Below are positions 8,629 to 16,275 of a stretch of 64,000 nt of DNA, piece after piece. The stretch comes from CAZYSK01 sp964649415 (lineage in GTDB: Bacteria; Chloroflexota; Anaerolineae; B4-G1). Both the position numbers and the translations under genes were made by a program. The first letter of the stretch is position 1, and every line of letters begins with the position of its first letter. The notes beneath the pieces were generated by a model. That model was given only the letters and a program-made list of their open reading frames with translations. It was not told where the DNA came from and did no database searches. The DNA lies in NCBI GenBank assembly GCA_964649415.1, contig CAZYSK010000023.1, positions 10,972 to 74,971 of the forward strand, read 5' to 3'.

Positions 8629-10026
8629 GTGGGGCGCAATGCAAGACAACAGACGCACGATCAAGGTCCGCAACGACATTCGATCAACCTAGCTCAACAG
8701 CTTCTCACAGCAGGCCTGGTCTTGTTCTTCCTCGTAGTCGCCGGCATGGCCAGCCTGTTCGTGTTCGACCAGGTGCGACAGTTCATCGCCGCTTCCGATG
8801 TGTTGCCCGATTTCACCATAGAACACAGCGAGAGCGAGATCCCCGTCTACGAACCAGGGAAGCCGTTGCCGCGTTGGGAGGGGAACGAGCGCATCAACGT
8901 CCTGGTGATGGGCATTGACCAACGCGTCCACGAACAGGGCCCGTGGCGCACCGACACCATGATCGTGCTGACCATCGACCCCGTCACCATGAGCGGCGGC
9001 ATGCTTTCCATCCCCCGCGACCTGTGGGTCCCCATTCCCGGCTACGAGGAGGGGCGCATCAACACCGCCCACTACATCGGCGAGATCTACGATTACCCGG
9101 GCGGTGGCCCGGCCCTGGCAGCCAAGACCGTGCAGTACAACCTCGGCGTTCCCATCCACTATTACGCCCGCGTCAACTTCAGCGCCTTCGAGCAGATGGT
9201 AGATCTCATCGGGGGCATTGACGTCTACGTCGAGCAAGAGATCGCAGATCCATCCTACCCCGATGAGGCCTACGGCTACGATCCCCTGTACATCTCGGCC
9301 GGCTCGCAGCACTTCGACGGCGAGATGGCGCTCAAGTATGCCCGCACGCGCCACACCAACGGCGGCGACTTCGATCGCGCCAAGCGCCAGCAGCAGGTGC
9401 TCATAGCCGTGTTCGAGCGGGTAACGCGGCTCGATATGCTCCCCCAATTGGCGCCCCGCACGCCCGAACTATGGAAGACGTTGCAGGGCTCGGTGGTGAC
9501 CGACCTGACGCTGGATGAGATCATCAAGCTGGCGCAGTTGGCCAGCGAGGTGGAGGCGGACGACATCCGCTATGGCGTGATTGACGAGCACTACACCCAA
9601 TTCTGGGAAACGCCCGACGGGCAACAGGTGCTGATCCCCGTGCGCGACAACATCCGGGAGCTGCGGGATTACATCTTCACCACCGAAGCCCCCCTGCCCG
9701 AACAGGCAGACAATCCGGCGGCGCGCCTGCAGGCCGAGGCAGCCACGATCGAGGTGCTGAACGGAACGGCGACGGAAGGGCTGGCCGGGCTAACGGCGGA
9801 GCATCTTCAGCAGCAGGGCCTCCAGATCACAAGCACCGCCAACGCAGATCGCTCCGACTATCCCGAGTCCCTGGTCATCGTCTACACGGGCAAGACCTAC
9901 ACCGCCGAGTACCTGGCCCGTCTCTTGGATCTGCCCCTGACGTCTGTGGTGCACGGGGCTGATCCCAACGCCGAGCGCGACATCTCCATCATCCTAGGGG
10001 CCGATTACCAGCCGCCAACCCCTTGA
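8629..10026 (+). CDS. LytR-CpsA-Psr (LCP) family protein
   Basis: 465 residues from GTG at 8629 (GGGAGGA seven bases upstream). LCP enzymes transfer glycopolymers from lipid carriers to the cell wall or to other envelope acceptors. There is one N-terminal membrane helix (about residues 22-46). The LCP domain spans about 85-270, with NVLVMGID, WRTDTMIVLTID, SIPRDLWVPIPGY and the Arg-rich pocket segment KYARTRHTNGGDFDRAKRQQ. A C-terminal LytR_C-type domain lies at about 370-455 (IEVLNGTATEGLAGLTAEHL). It is preceded by a PP2C-like/propeller membrane protein and followed by a hairpin. The family is firm; the physiological acceptor is unknown. Confidence 0.92.
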   Translation: MGRNARQQTHDQGPQRHSINLAQQLLTAGLVLFFLVVAGMASLFVFDQVRQFIAASDVLPDFTIEHSESEIPVYEPGKPLPRWEGNERINVLVMGIDQRVHEQGPWRTDTMIVLTIDPVTMSGGMLSIPRDLWVPIPGYEEGRINTAHYIGEIYDYPGGGPALAAKTVQYNLGVPIHYYARVNFSAFEQMVDLIGGIDVYVEQEIADPSYPDEAYGYDPLYISAGSQHFDGEMALKYARTRHTNGGDFDRAKRQQQVLIAVFERVTRLDMLPQLAPRTPELWKTLQGSVVTDLTLDEIIKLAQLASEVEADDIRYGVIDEHYTQFWETPDGQQVLIPVRDNIRELRDYIFTTEAPLPEQADNPAARLQAEAATIEVLNGTATEGLAGLTAEHLQQQGLQITSTANADRSDYPESLVIVYTGKTYTAEYLARLLDLPLTSVVHGADPNAERDISIILGADYQPPTP

Positions 10027-10032
10027 CCGGTA

Positions 10033-10054
10033 GAGACGCAAGATTTTGCGTCTC
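10033..10054 (+). terminator. Hairpin after the LCP gene
   Basis: 9-bp stem GAGACGCAA / TTGCGTCTC with a four-base loop, seven bases after the LCP stop. Nearly the same palindrome follows parB (58447-58466), so it belongs to a repeat family used at gene ends. There is no T-run. Confidence 0.6.
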
Positions 10055-10076
10055 CGATGCGGTCCGGTGCCGGAGG

Positions 10077-10592
10077 TCACCCCTCCTCGGAGAAGTCGCC
10101 CACCTCAGCCCCTTCCAGCGCCTGCACCAACGCATCGGGCGGGAGAGCCAGCGCGGCGTCAGGGCGTCCGGAGCTGATGATCGCCTGATCCAGCTCCAGC
10201 ACCCTCCGGTCCACATACGCGGCCACGTCAGCGCGGCGGAATCCCAGAACAGACACCGCCCCTACCTGAAAGCCCGTCACCCGCTGCACGTCCCGCTCCG
10301 CCGCAAGCTTCACGCCCTTGTCATTCAGCGTCGCCGCGACTTTCTTGAGACTGAGGCGCACGTCACCGGGTATCGCGACCAGCACGAACCCGCGATCCGA
10401 GCGCTGGAGGATCATGGCCTTCACCACCTGCGCCACAGGCACGTCCAGATCCTCTGCCACCCCTTCGGCAGTGTATTGCTTATGCGCGTGCTGGTGCAGT
10501 TCGTACGGAATGCCCTTCTGCTCCAACACACGCATGGGCATCGTCTTGGCGATCCGCTTTTTCTTCTTATGGGACGTACCACCACGCGCCAT
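10077..10592 (-). CDS. ybaK: YbaK/EbsC-type aminoacyl-tRNA deacylase
   Basis: 171 residues. The YbaK fold hydrolyses mischarged tRNA, typically Cys-tRNA(Pro). Diagnostic features are the early segment LEQKGIPYELHQHAH, then VAQVVKAMILQ with the conserved Lys of the active-site region, VLVAIPGDVRLSLKKVA, and GFQVGAVSVLGF. The N-terminal KKKKRIAK tract resembles YbaK starts. No strong ribosome-binding site is seen before the ATG at 10592; an internal Met at 10538 is possible. It converges with the LCP gene; upstream is a repeat-filled gap. Confidence 0.85.
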   Translation of the reverse strand: MARGGTSHKKKKRIAKTMPMRVLEQKGIPYELHQHAHKQYTAEGVAEDLDVPVAQVVKAMILQRSDRGFVLVAIPGDVRLSLKKVAATLNDKGVKLAAERDVQRVTGFQVGAVSVLGFRRADVAAYVDRRVLELDQAIISSGRPDAALALPPDALVQALEGAEVGDFSEEG

Positions 10593-10710
10593 TGTTGCTG
10601 CCCCCCCAAAATCCGTGCAAATTAGGCAGTCCGCTGTAGGGCGCGTATCCCTACGCGCCGTCCCCGGTGTTCCGGCGGAAACCGCCCTTCAATCTCCCCT
10701 CTGGAGGCGG

Positions 10711-10850
10711 ATGCCCGACCGCCGCCATTCCGATGGCGCACCTTCATCTTTGCAAAGGCGCCATTCCGATGGCGCACCTTCATCTCTGCAAAGGCGCCAT
10801 TCCGATGGCACACGGTCGGCATCATCGTGTATTTCCCCCATCCGCGGTAG
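10711..10850. repeat. Composite palindromic repeat, three inner units
   Basis: Outer arms GCCCGACC and ACGGTCGG around three CGCCATTCCGATGGC units separated by CACCTTCATCTCTGCAAAGG. It is joined to an ATCGTGTATTTCCCCC element that recurs at 12057, 16238 and 18684. It overlaps the 3' end of the DMT transporter gene. Between 10625 and 10680 and again at 10862-10905 are GTCCGCTGTAGGGCGCGTAT palindromes. Confidence 0.85.
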
Positions 10851-11832
10851 TCCCCCGCCGCCCGTCCGCTGTAGGGCGCGTATCCATACGCGCCGTCCCC
10901 CGCCGCCCACGTCGGGACAGCAGAAGGACGCCCCCGACAACGAGCACGGAACCCAGAATCTGGTCACCCGTCATACGCTCGCCAAGAATGAGATAGGCAT
11001 ATACCGCCACGATGGGAATCTCGGTCATTGCCAGGATGCTCGCTACACTCGCAGGCAGCCGGCCCAACCCAAACGTGTACAGGGAAAAGGGCAGGATGGT
11101 GGAGATCACGATCAGACCGGCAAACCAAAGCCAGCTCAGTCCAAGCACAGGCCAGGGCTGGGGCGTGAAGAACTGAAAAGGGAACAACACCAAAGCCGCG
11201 AAACCAAAGCCGAAAGTCAAAATGGCCAACGGCCCATAGCGCTCCCGGGCTTTCTTGCCCACAAGATTCCAGGCAGCATACGAGAGGGGAATGCCCAGCC
11301 CCGCCAGCAGCCCTGCCCGTGTGGATTCAGCCTGGCAACGGATGGCTAAGTCTGCGATGTCCAGGCCAGAAACCAAGACCGTGCCAACGAAAGCCAGCAC
11401 AATGGCCAGCAGCTTGTTCCAGGTCAGGGATTCTCGCCAGAATATCCAGGCAAGCACGGTGACGACGGCGGGCATAGCTGCCTGCTGCACCGTCGCCACT
11501 GCCGCCCCGTTGAGCAACACGCCCAGATTCCAGAACACGTGGAAGGTCCCCAGGCCAGCCCCCATGCCGATCAACAAGGGCAGATCGCGCCGCTGGACTC
11601 GCAACAGGTCCGGACGCAGCGTGCCCACCCCAACCAGCAGCACGAGAAACGTGAACAAGTCGCGCCAGAAGGCGAGTGCAAGCGCACTCACGTCGCTGCT
11701 GGCGACGACAAACTTGACGAATATCCCCGACATCCCCCAACACGCGGTGGCGGCCACCACGGCCAGGTAGCCAACCACCCTCATACGTCTAGGCGTATCC
11801 ACCTTGCTTCTTGAAGACGACGACTCTGTCAT
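10822..11832 (-). CDS. EamA/DMT-family transporter
   Basis: 336 residues from ATG at 11832 with GAGGGTGG just upstream. Two EamA halves make about ten membrane helices: residues about 20-155 (YLAVVAATACWGMSGIFVKF, Trp-rich start typical of EamA) and 165-310 (GIPLSYAAWNLVGKKARERY, then IPIVAVYAYLILGERMTGDQ, the canonical last-but-one helix). The substrate cannot be read from sequence; DMT members export amino acids or metabolites. The last 30 residues (GRRGTARMDTRPTADGRRGT) are encoded by palindromic repeats and look like an acquired tail. Confidence 0.87.
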   Translation of the reverse strand: MTESSSSRSKVDTPRRMRVVGYLAVVAATACWGMSGIFVKFVVASSDVSALALAFWRDLFTFLVLLVGVGTLRPDLLRVQRRDLPLLIGMGAGLGTFHVFWNLGVLLNGAAVATVQQAAMPAVVTVLAWIFWRESLTWNKLLAIVLAFVGTVLVSGLDIADLAIRCQAESTRAGLLAGLGIPLSYAAWNLVGKKARERYGPLAILTFGFGFAALVLFPFQFFTPQPWPVLGLSWLWFAGLIVISTILPFSLYTFGLGRLPASVASILAMTEIPIVAVYAYLILGERMTGDQILGSVLVVGGVLLLSRRGRRGTARMDTRPTADGRRGTTADGGNTR

Positions 11833-11850
11833 GTCCACCCTCAGAAAACG

Positions 11851-12056
11851 GATGCCCCCGACCGTCGCCATTCCGATGGCGCACCATCATCTCTGCAAAG
11901 ACGCCATTCCGATGGCGCGCCATCATCTCTGCAAAGGCGCCATTCCGATGGCGCGCCATCATCTCTGCAAGGGCGCCATTCCGATGGCGCACCATCATCT
12001 CTGCAAAGGCGCCATTCCGATGGCGCGCGGTCGGCACCGTCTGCGGTCGGCAGCAT
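11851..12056. repeat. Composite palindromic repeat, five inner units
   Basis: The largest intact array: CCCCCGACCG arm, five 36-bp units (GCCATTCCGATGGCGC plus ACCATCATCTCTGCAAAG or close variants), closing arm GCGCGGTCGG, then a complete GTCTGCGGTCGGCAGCATC palindrome. It lies between the DMT transporter start and the CBS-ACT gene and is followed by an ATCGTGTATTTCCCCC element to 12100. Confidence 0.9.
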
Positions 12057-12105
12057 CATCGTGTATTTCCCCCATCCGCGGCAGTCTTCCCCTCAATCCT
12101 CGCGC

Positions 12106-12753
12106 TCACGCCGTCCTGACGTCCCGGACGCGGACGTCGGGCAGCCCATCGATTGTGTCTACCAGCGTGTCCTCCGAGACATTGGCGACCTTCACGACCG
12201 ATGACCAGACCTCCGGGTCCGCCGTGGGGTAGGTGACAAACACCGAGATGTAGCCACCGTGCTCGTCAATGGCCCTGGTCAGGCGCGCCACCTCGCCCGC
12301 CCGATCCGGCTGCAACACCGTCATGCGTACGCCCGCCCGCCGAGCGCCCAACAACTCCACCATGATGTTGAACAGATCGCTGTCACTGATGATGCCGACC
12401 AGTTTGTCGCCCTCCATCACCGGCAGACAGCCAATCTTCTCGTCGGCCATGACACGGGCGGCTTCCTCGATGGTGGTATCCGGATCAGTGGTGATCACGT
12501 CCTTGACCATGATGTTCTGCGCCTGGAGCTTGGCCAGCACGTAGTTGACCACAAACGGGCTGAACTGGCTCAGGTCATCCGGCACAGCGTGCATCAATGA
12601 GCGCTGCGTGATCAGACCCACCAGCTTCTTGTCGTCATCCAGGATAGGCAGATGCCGGATCTTGTTCTCCTGCATCAGCGTCTGGGCCTCCGCGACCGGC
12701 GTCGTGGGATGGCCACAGATTGGATCGGGCGTCATCTGATCTCTTATGAGCAT
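12106..12753 (-). CDS. CBS-pair plus ACT domain protein (AcuB-like)
   Basis: 215 residues, ATG at 12753 after GAGGAGGG. CBS repeat 1 is at about 1-60 (MLIRDQMTPDPICGHPTTPV, GLITQRSLM), CBS repeat 2 at about 77-135 (MVKDVITTDPDTTIEEAARV, GIISDSDLFN), and an ACT-like fold at about 138-205 (MTVLQPDRAGEVARLTRAI). CBS pairs bind adenosyl ligands such as AMP, ATP or SAM; ACT domains bind small amino acids. It ends the minus-strand methyltransferase island, and a paralogue lies at 23545. A sensor or regulatory role linked to methyl transfer is inference. Confidence 0.85.
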   Translation of the reverse strand: MLIRDQMTPDPICGHPTTPVAEAQTLMQENKIRHLPILDDDKKLVGLITQRSLMHAVPDDLSQFSPFVVNYVLAKLQAQNIMVKDVITTDPDTTIEEAARVMADEKIGCLPVMEGDKLVGIISDSDLFNIMVELLGARRAGVRMTVLQPDRAGEVARLTRAIDEHGGYISVFVTYPTADPEVWSSVVKVANVSEDTLVDTIDGLPDVRVRDVRTA

Positions 12754-12795
12754 AATCCCTCCTCAGAAAGCGCGTGCGCGGGCACGCTGTAGGGG

Positions 12796-13578
12796 TCAGC
12801 CGGTCGTGGGGGCAAACGCGCACGGACCCGTCGCGCACTTGCCACACACGTCGGCCAATCCCAGGTCGGGGTAACGGTCGGCCACCTGCATCAGCCAGGC
12901 GTAGCAGCGCTGCTTGTCCAGTCCCTCCTCCGTCAGTGCGCCCACCGGACAACGCTCCACGCATACCCGGCAGCTCCCATCCTCGAAATACCGGCAACCC
13001 CAATGGACGGGAGCCCTGGGCCGGGCCGTGGGCGGGAGTGCCGCATCCATTACCAGGCTGCCGAAGCGCCCGGCGCAGCCCGCCTCTGTGATCAGCATAT
13101 GGTGCAGGCCAAAGCCCCCCAGGCCGGCGATGGCTGCCGCGCTCTTGTGCGACCAACGGCTGATGAGCGTGACCGGATCCCAGTTGTGCGTGGCGGGCTG
13201 GGCGGCAGCGCCCACGCCGCGCTCGGCCAGCGCAGCGATCAGATCCTGTACAATACGGTCGATGAGGTCGTTGGTCTCCACGTAGGCCAGCGCCCACTCG
13301 CGGGCCACCTCGCGCCGCTGCGCACGGTTCGCCTTCACAACCTCCTTGGCGAACGGCAGGAAGAAAGCCACGACCGACCGGGCCGCCAGCAGCAGATCGC
13401 CCGGCAACAGATGCGTCGGTTCGGCGACAGCCCGCAGTTCAAGGAATCGCGGATCAGCGGCATCTGCAAAGCCCACCAGCGGCTCCCGGTAGTGGGTCAG
13501 GGTTCCCGCCTGGGCCACCTCTTGTCGCACGAAGTTCGTCACGAACGTTCCCAGGCTGTTGAAGGCGAAATCATTCAT
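12796..13578 (-). CDS. QueG-like iron-sulfur protein
   Basis: 260 residues. It resembles the epoxyqueuosine-reductase/reductive-dehalogenase-like superfamily: an N-terminal mixed domain (LTHYREPLVGFADAADPRF, GDLLLAARSVVAFFLPF), the segment ITEAGCAGRFGSLVMDAAL, which matches the G-RG core of QueG, and a C-terminal ferredoxin-type region with CRVCVERCPVGAL followed by CYAWL and CGKCATGPCAF. The Cys set allows at least one and perhaps two 4Fe-4S clusters. QueG proper is about 350-390 residues, so this is a short relative. Beside MttB genes it may donate electrons to oxidised corrinoid (inference). The ribosome-binding site is weak. Confidence 0.7.
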   Translation of the reverse strand: MNDFAFNSLGTFVTNFVRQEVAQAGTLTHYREPLVGFADAADPRFLELRAVAEPTHLLPGDLLLAARSVVAFFLPFAKEVVKANRAQRREVAREWALAYVETNDLIDRIVQDLIAALAERGVGAAAQPATHNWDPVTLISRWSHKSAAAIAGLGGFGLHHMLITEAGCAGRFGSLVMDAALPPTARPRAPVHWGCRYFEDGSCRVCVERCPVGALTEEGLDKQRCYAWLMQVADRYPDLGLADVCGKCATGPCAFAPTTG

Positions 13579-13597
13579 AGTCGCTCAGTGTCACATT

Positions 13598-13631
13598 AGA
13601 CTTCCGAAGTCTCGGAAGACTTCGGAAGTCT
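13598..13631. repeat. Short palindromic form of the MITE-like element
   Basis: Two AGACTTCCGAAGTCT-type arms separated by a few bases; the same termini bound the 117-bp elements at 16113, 27178 and 36689. It sits between the QueG-like and MttB genes. Confidence 0.75.
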
Positions 13632-13642
13632 GGAGGCACGAC

Positions 13643-15091
13643 CTACTCCCAGTGCTTCGCCATGCGGTCCAGTTCTTTGACGACCTCCGACGGCAACGTC
13701 TCGGGCTCGTGTTCCATCACCTCGGCAGTCTTGTCCCGCAGCCTTTCCTCGAAGCGGCGCGCGCCCTTGTCCAGCCATTGGGCGTGAATCGTGCGGTCGA
13801 ACAGATCCGAGTACCACACCTCACGGAAATGCTTCAACGTGTGCTCTTCTTGCAGATAGTGTCCCCCAGGGCCGACGCGGTCGATCAGGTCCAAAGCCAG
13901 TGTCTCGTCAGTCACCGGGCAGCCCCGCACGTACTGGTTAACCATGTCGAGCACTTCATTGACCAGTACCATGTAAGCCGGGGACGCAACGGACCCATGA
14001 TCCAGCCAGCCCGAATCGTGGACCAGATTCGCGCCGGTAAGCGCGGAACTGAGGCAGGAGAAAGCCGCCTCGGCGGCCGCCTGAGCGTCGGGGAACTTGG
14101 CGTCGGAGCAACCGGCGGTGCCGAAGTACGGCAGCCTGTAGTACTGGGCCATCTGAGCCAAAGCAGCGACCATCACGCTCATCTCAGGCGCGCCGTAGGA
14201 GAAGATCGTCGTCCGCATATCCATCACCGTGGCGAAAGCACCGTAGATGAATGGGGCACCCGGCCGCACGAGCTGAGCAAGCACCAGGCCGCTGAGCGAT
14301 TCGGCGCTGGCCTGAACGACAGCGCCCGCGAAGGTCGCCGGGGCCGTACTGCCCGCCTGTGGTGCCGGGTAGTTGATCAAGGGGATGCCCTTTTCGGCAC
14401 AGAAGAGGATCTTCTCCACGGCCGGGTCGTAGTACAGGAGCGGCGAGATCGGTTCGGAGTAGTGAACACACGTCGGGGCCTGCCGAAAGCGCTCCTCGCT
14501 TCCGGCGACCAAGAGATACATCTCGTAGATGTCACGCGTGCTGTTGACATCCTTGCAGCAGAAAACCAGGGGTTTCTCGCAGTAGGTCAACACCTGCTTC
14601 GCGATCACACGATCAGCGACATCGGCCGGCACGTCATCGGCCATACCGATCGTCATGACCCAGGTGAAGTTGGGCAACGCATCCGCGACCGTCGCCGTGA
14701 CGCGACAGTCATCGCTGGTGAAGCGATGGCGCTCGCCGGTCACCGGATCCAGATAGTCAATGCAATCCACGCTGGGCCCAAACCAAACCTTGTCTCCCTC
14801 CAGAACGACCGAGCGCTCACCATTTCGCCGGCCCAATACCACGCGCGAAGGGGCCTGGCGTATCGCATCCTCAACCAGCCAGGCCGGGATGCGAACCCGG
14901 TCACCGGCGACGCGTGCACCAGCGCCGTCCAGTATCTCCAGCGCGTGCGAGTGGGTGATCTGGACACCGGTGCGTTCCAGCACCTCCAGCGTGGCCGAGT
15001 GAATCTGCTTGATCTGATCGTCGCCGAGCACGTAGGCCCTTGGCCTGAAATGCAACTCCGGATTGTTCCAATCCGCGGGATAAACTGCCAT
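13643..15091 (-). CDS. MttB-family corrinoid-dependent methyltransferase (copy 1)
   Basis: 482 residues from ATG at 15091 with AAGGGG upstream. MttB-superfamily TIM-barrel proteins demethylate trimethylamine or quaternary amines, passing the methyl group to a corrinoid protein. Family hallmarks are IHSATLEVLERTGVQI, SEPISPLLYYDPAVEKIL, the glycine-rich GSTAPATFAGAVVQASAESL, FGTAGCSDAKFPDAQAAAEA, and DRVGPGGHYLQEEHTLKHFR near the C-terminus. No in-frame TAG interrupts the gene, so it belongs to the non-pyrrolysine branch (as glycine betaine methyltransferase MtgB does). It is the most divergent of the five copies by eye, lies apart from the corrinoid genes and next to a GntR regulator. Substrate unknown. 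Confidence 0.9.
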   Translation of the reverse strand: MAVYPADWNNPELHFRPRAYVLGDDQIKQIHSATLEVLERTGVQITHSHALEILDGAGARVAGDRVRIPAWLVEDAIRQAPSRVVLGRRNGERSVVLEGDKVWFGPSVDCIDYLDPVTGERHRFTSDDCRVTATVADALPNFTWVMTIGMADDVPADVADRVIAKQVLTYCEKPLVFCCKDVNSTRDIYEMYLLVAGSEERFRQAPTCVHYSEPISPLLYYDPAVEKILFCAEKGIPLINYPAPQAGSTAPATFAGAVVQASAESLSGLVLAQLVRPGAPFIYGAFATVMDMRTTIFSYGAPEMSVMVAALAQMAQYYRLPYFGTAGCSDAKFPDAQAAAEAAFSCLSSALTGANLVHDSGWLDHGSVASPAYMVLVNEVLDMVNQYVRGCPVTDETLALDLIDRVGPGGHYLQEEHTLKHFREVWYSDLFDRTIHAQWLDKGARRFEERLRDKTAEVMEHEPETLPSEVVKELDRMAKHWE

Positions 15092-15188
15092 CAATCGACC
15101 CCTTTCATAGCTGCTGTACTCACGGTGAGAACCACAACCCTGCGACCACGGGACACAGACCAACGGACCGCCCGGATGTCTGCATCCA

Positions 15189-15260
15189 CCGACCGTCTGC
15201 GGTCGGCAGCATCCCTGCCGGCACAGGCTCAATCCTCAAGAAACGGATGTCCGCATCCGC
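15189..15260. repeat. CCGACCG-TCTG-CGGTCGG palindrome and satellite repeats
   Basis: Perfect 7-bp arms (15189-15195 and 15200-15206) plus GCAGCATCCCTGCCGGC and an ATGTCCGCATCCGC segment. The same palindrome recurs at 4645-4710, 12036-12055, 20930-20955 and 23400-23440 and forms the outer frame of the arrays. Confidence 0.7.
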
Positions 15261-16088
15261 TCAATCCCCGGACGCAAGATCAATGTCCGCGGACGCAGGA
15301 TCAATGTCCGCCTTCCGCTCCTGGGCAGACAGCGTCTCGCGGACTTTGGCGTAAAACGCGGCCACGTGCTCGTACATGATCTGCGCGGCGCCGTCCGCGT
15401 CACCGGCCCGTATCGCATCCACCAATTCCAGGTGCTCCTCGACGGCCGCCGGCAGATAGCCCATGTGAGGCAACGCCAGATACCACAGCCGGCGCGAGAG
15501 TCCAAACAACCGATCCAGCGTTTGAGCCAGGTATTTGTTCCGCGCCGCCTTGGCCAGTGCCTGGTGGAACTTATGGTCCAATTCGAAGAGCCGGCGGCTG
15601 TCCTCAGGAGAAACCGCAGCGGACGCACGGACGGACGCACTATCAATGTCCGCAATGTCCGCGGACGCACGAGCAATGTCCGCGGACGCACGAGCAATGT
15701 CCGCGGACGCACGAGCAATGTCCGCGGACGCACGAGCAATGTCCGCCTGCTCCTGCCGCAGCGCCTCCAGCACAACCAGGTCGTCGGGAGTGGCTCGCTG
15801 AGCCGCAAGGCGAGCGCAGAGCGACTCAAGCGACAGCCGTATCTCGCTAATGCGCTCCAGATCTGCCACATCCACGTCCGCCACGTACAAGCCATGACGA
15901 GGCGTGATCCGAACCAGGTTCTCGTGCGCCAGCACCCTGAGAGCCTCACGCACGGGCACCGTGCCCATGCTTAGCTCCTGCGCCAGCTTCTGCTCGTTGA
16001 CCGGCGCACCCGGGGCTAGCTCTAACGTAGTGATCTTCTCCCAAAGCAACTCATACGCACGCTGGGTGTCAACACGCACCAACTCCAT
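15261..16088 (-). CDS. GntR-family (FCD) transcriptional regulator with repeat insertions
   Basis: 275 residues; the ATG at 16088 is preferred over the GTG at 16103 because GTGGAGG lies nine bases before it. An N-terminal winged helix (residues about 5-70: LAQELSMGTVPVREALRVLA, LVRITPRHGLYV) is followed by an FCD ligand-binding domain (LESLCARLAAQRATPDDLVV, ELDHKFHQALAKAARN). The loop before the LDHKFH helix carries four copies of ADIARAS encoded by a 21-bp tandem repeat, and the C-terminus (KADIDPASADIDLASGD) is built from the same unit. The paralogue at 35896 lacks both. It probably controls the adjoining methyltransferase genes; ligand unknown. Confidence 0.88.
   Translation of the reverse strand: MELVRVDTQRAYELLWEKITTLELAPGAPVNEQKLAQELSMGTVPVREALRVLAHENLVRITPRHGLYVADVDVADLERISEIRLSLESLCARLAAQRATPDDLVVLEALRQEQADIARASADIARASADIARASADIARASADIADIDSASVRASAAVSPEDSRRLFELDHKFHQALAKAARNKYLAQTLDRLFGLSRRLWYLALPHMGYLPAAVEEHLELVDAIRAGDADGAAQIMYEHVAAFYAKVRETLSAQERKADIDPASADIDLASGD
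15272..15320. repeat. 21-bp repeat units at the 3' end of the GntR gene
   Basis: Two CGGACGCAAGATCAATGTCC-like units, the same family as the array at 15661. They encode the extra C-terminal tail of the regulator. Confidence 0.75.
15661..15746. repeat. 21-bp in-frame tandem repeat inside the GntR gene
   Basis: Four nearly exact copies of GCGGACGCACGAGCAATGTCC; each has GCGGAC/GTCCGC inverted arms. Degenerate units continue to about 15620. Translation on the minus strand gives repeated ADIARAS. Confidence 0.92.
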
Positions 16089-16112
16089 GAAACCAACCTC
16101 CACTCGTAATTG

Positions 16113-16228
16113 AGACTTCCGAAGTCTTCAGTAGTTCATTTGACCCGTCCAGCACCTTGCGGAAGCCGCGACCTATGCTACTGGAGCCATGTCCTACGGA
16201 TTGGAACAATCCGCGACTTCGGAAGTCT
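16113..16228 (+). mobile_element. MITE-like element, copy A (116 bp)
   Basis: Terminal inverted repeats AGACTTCCGAAGTC and GACTTCGGAAGTCT bound a conserved interior (TCATTTGACCCGTC, CACCTTGCGGAAGCCGCGAC, CTACGGATTGGAACAATCCG). It has no coding capacity. Copies are at 27178, 28592 (internally deleted) and 36689 (inverted). A separate ATCGTGTATTTCCCCCATCC element follows at 16238-16282. Confidence 0.75.
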
Positions 16229-16275
16229 GGGACCCGCATCATCGTGTATTTCCCCCATCCGCGGTAGTCTTCCCC

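Noticed and set aside
11851..12056. CRISPR array (36-bp regular repeats)
   Set aside because: The 36-bp units are directly tandem with no unique spacers, each unit is itself palindromic, and no cas genes are present; same for 6655-7040, 10711-10850, 32631-32860 and 45788-45912.
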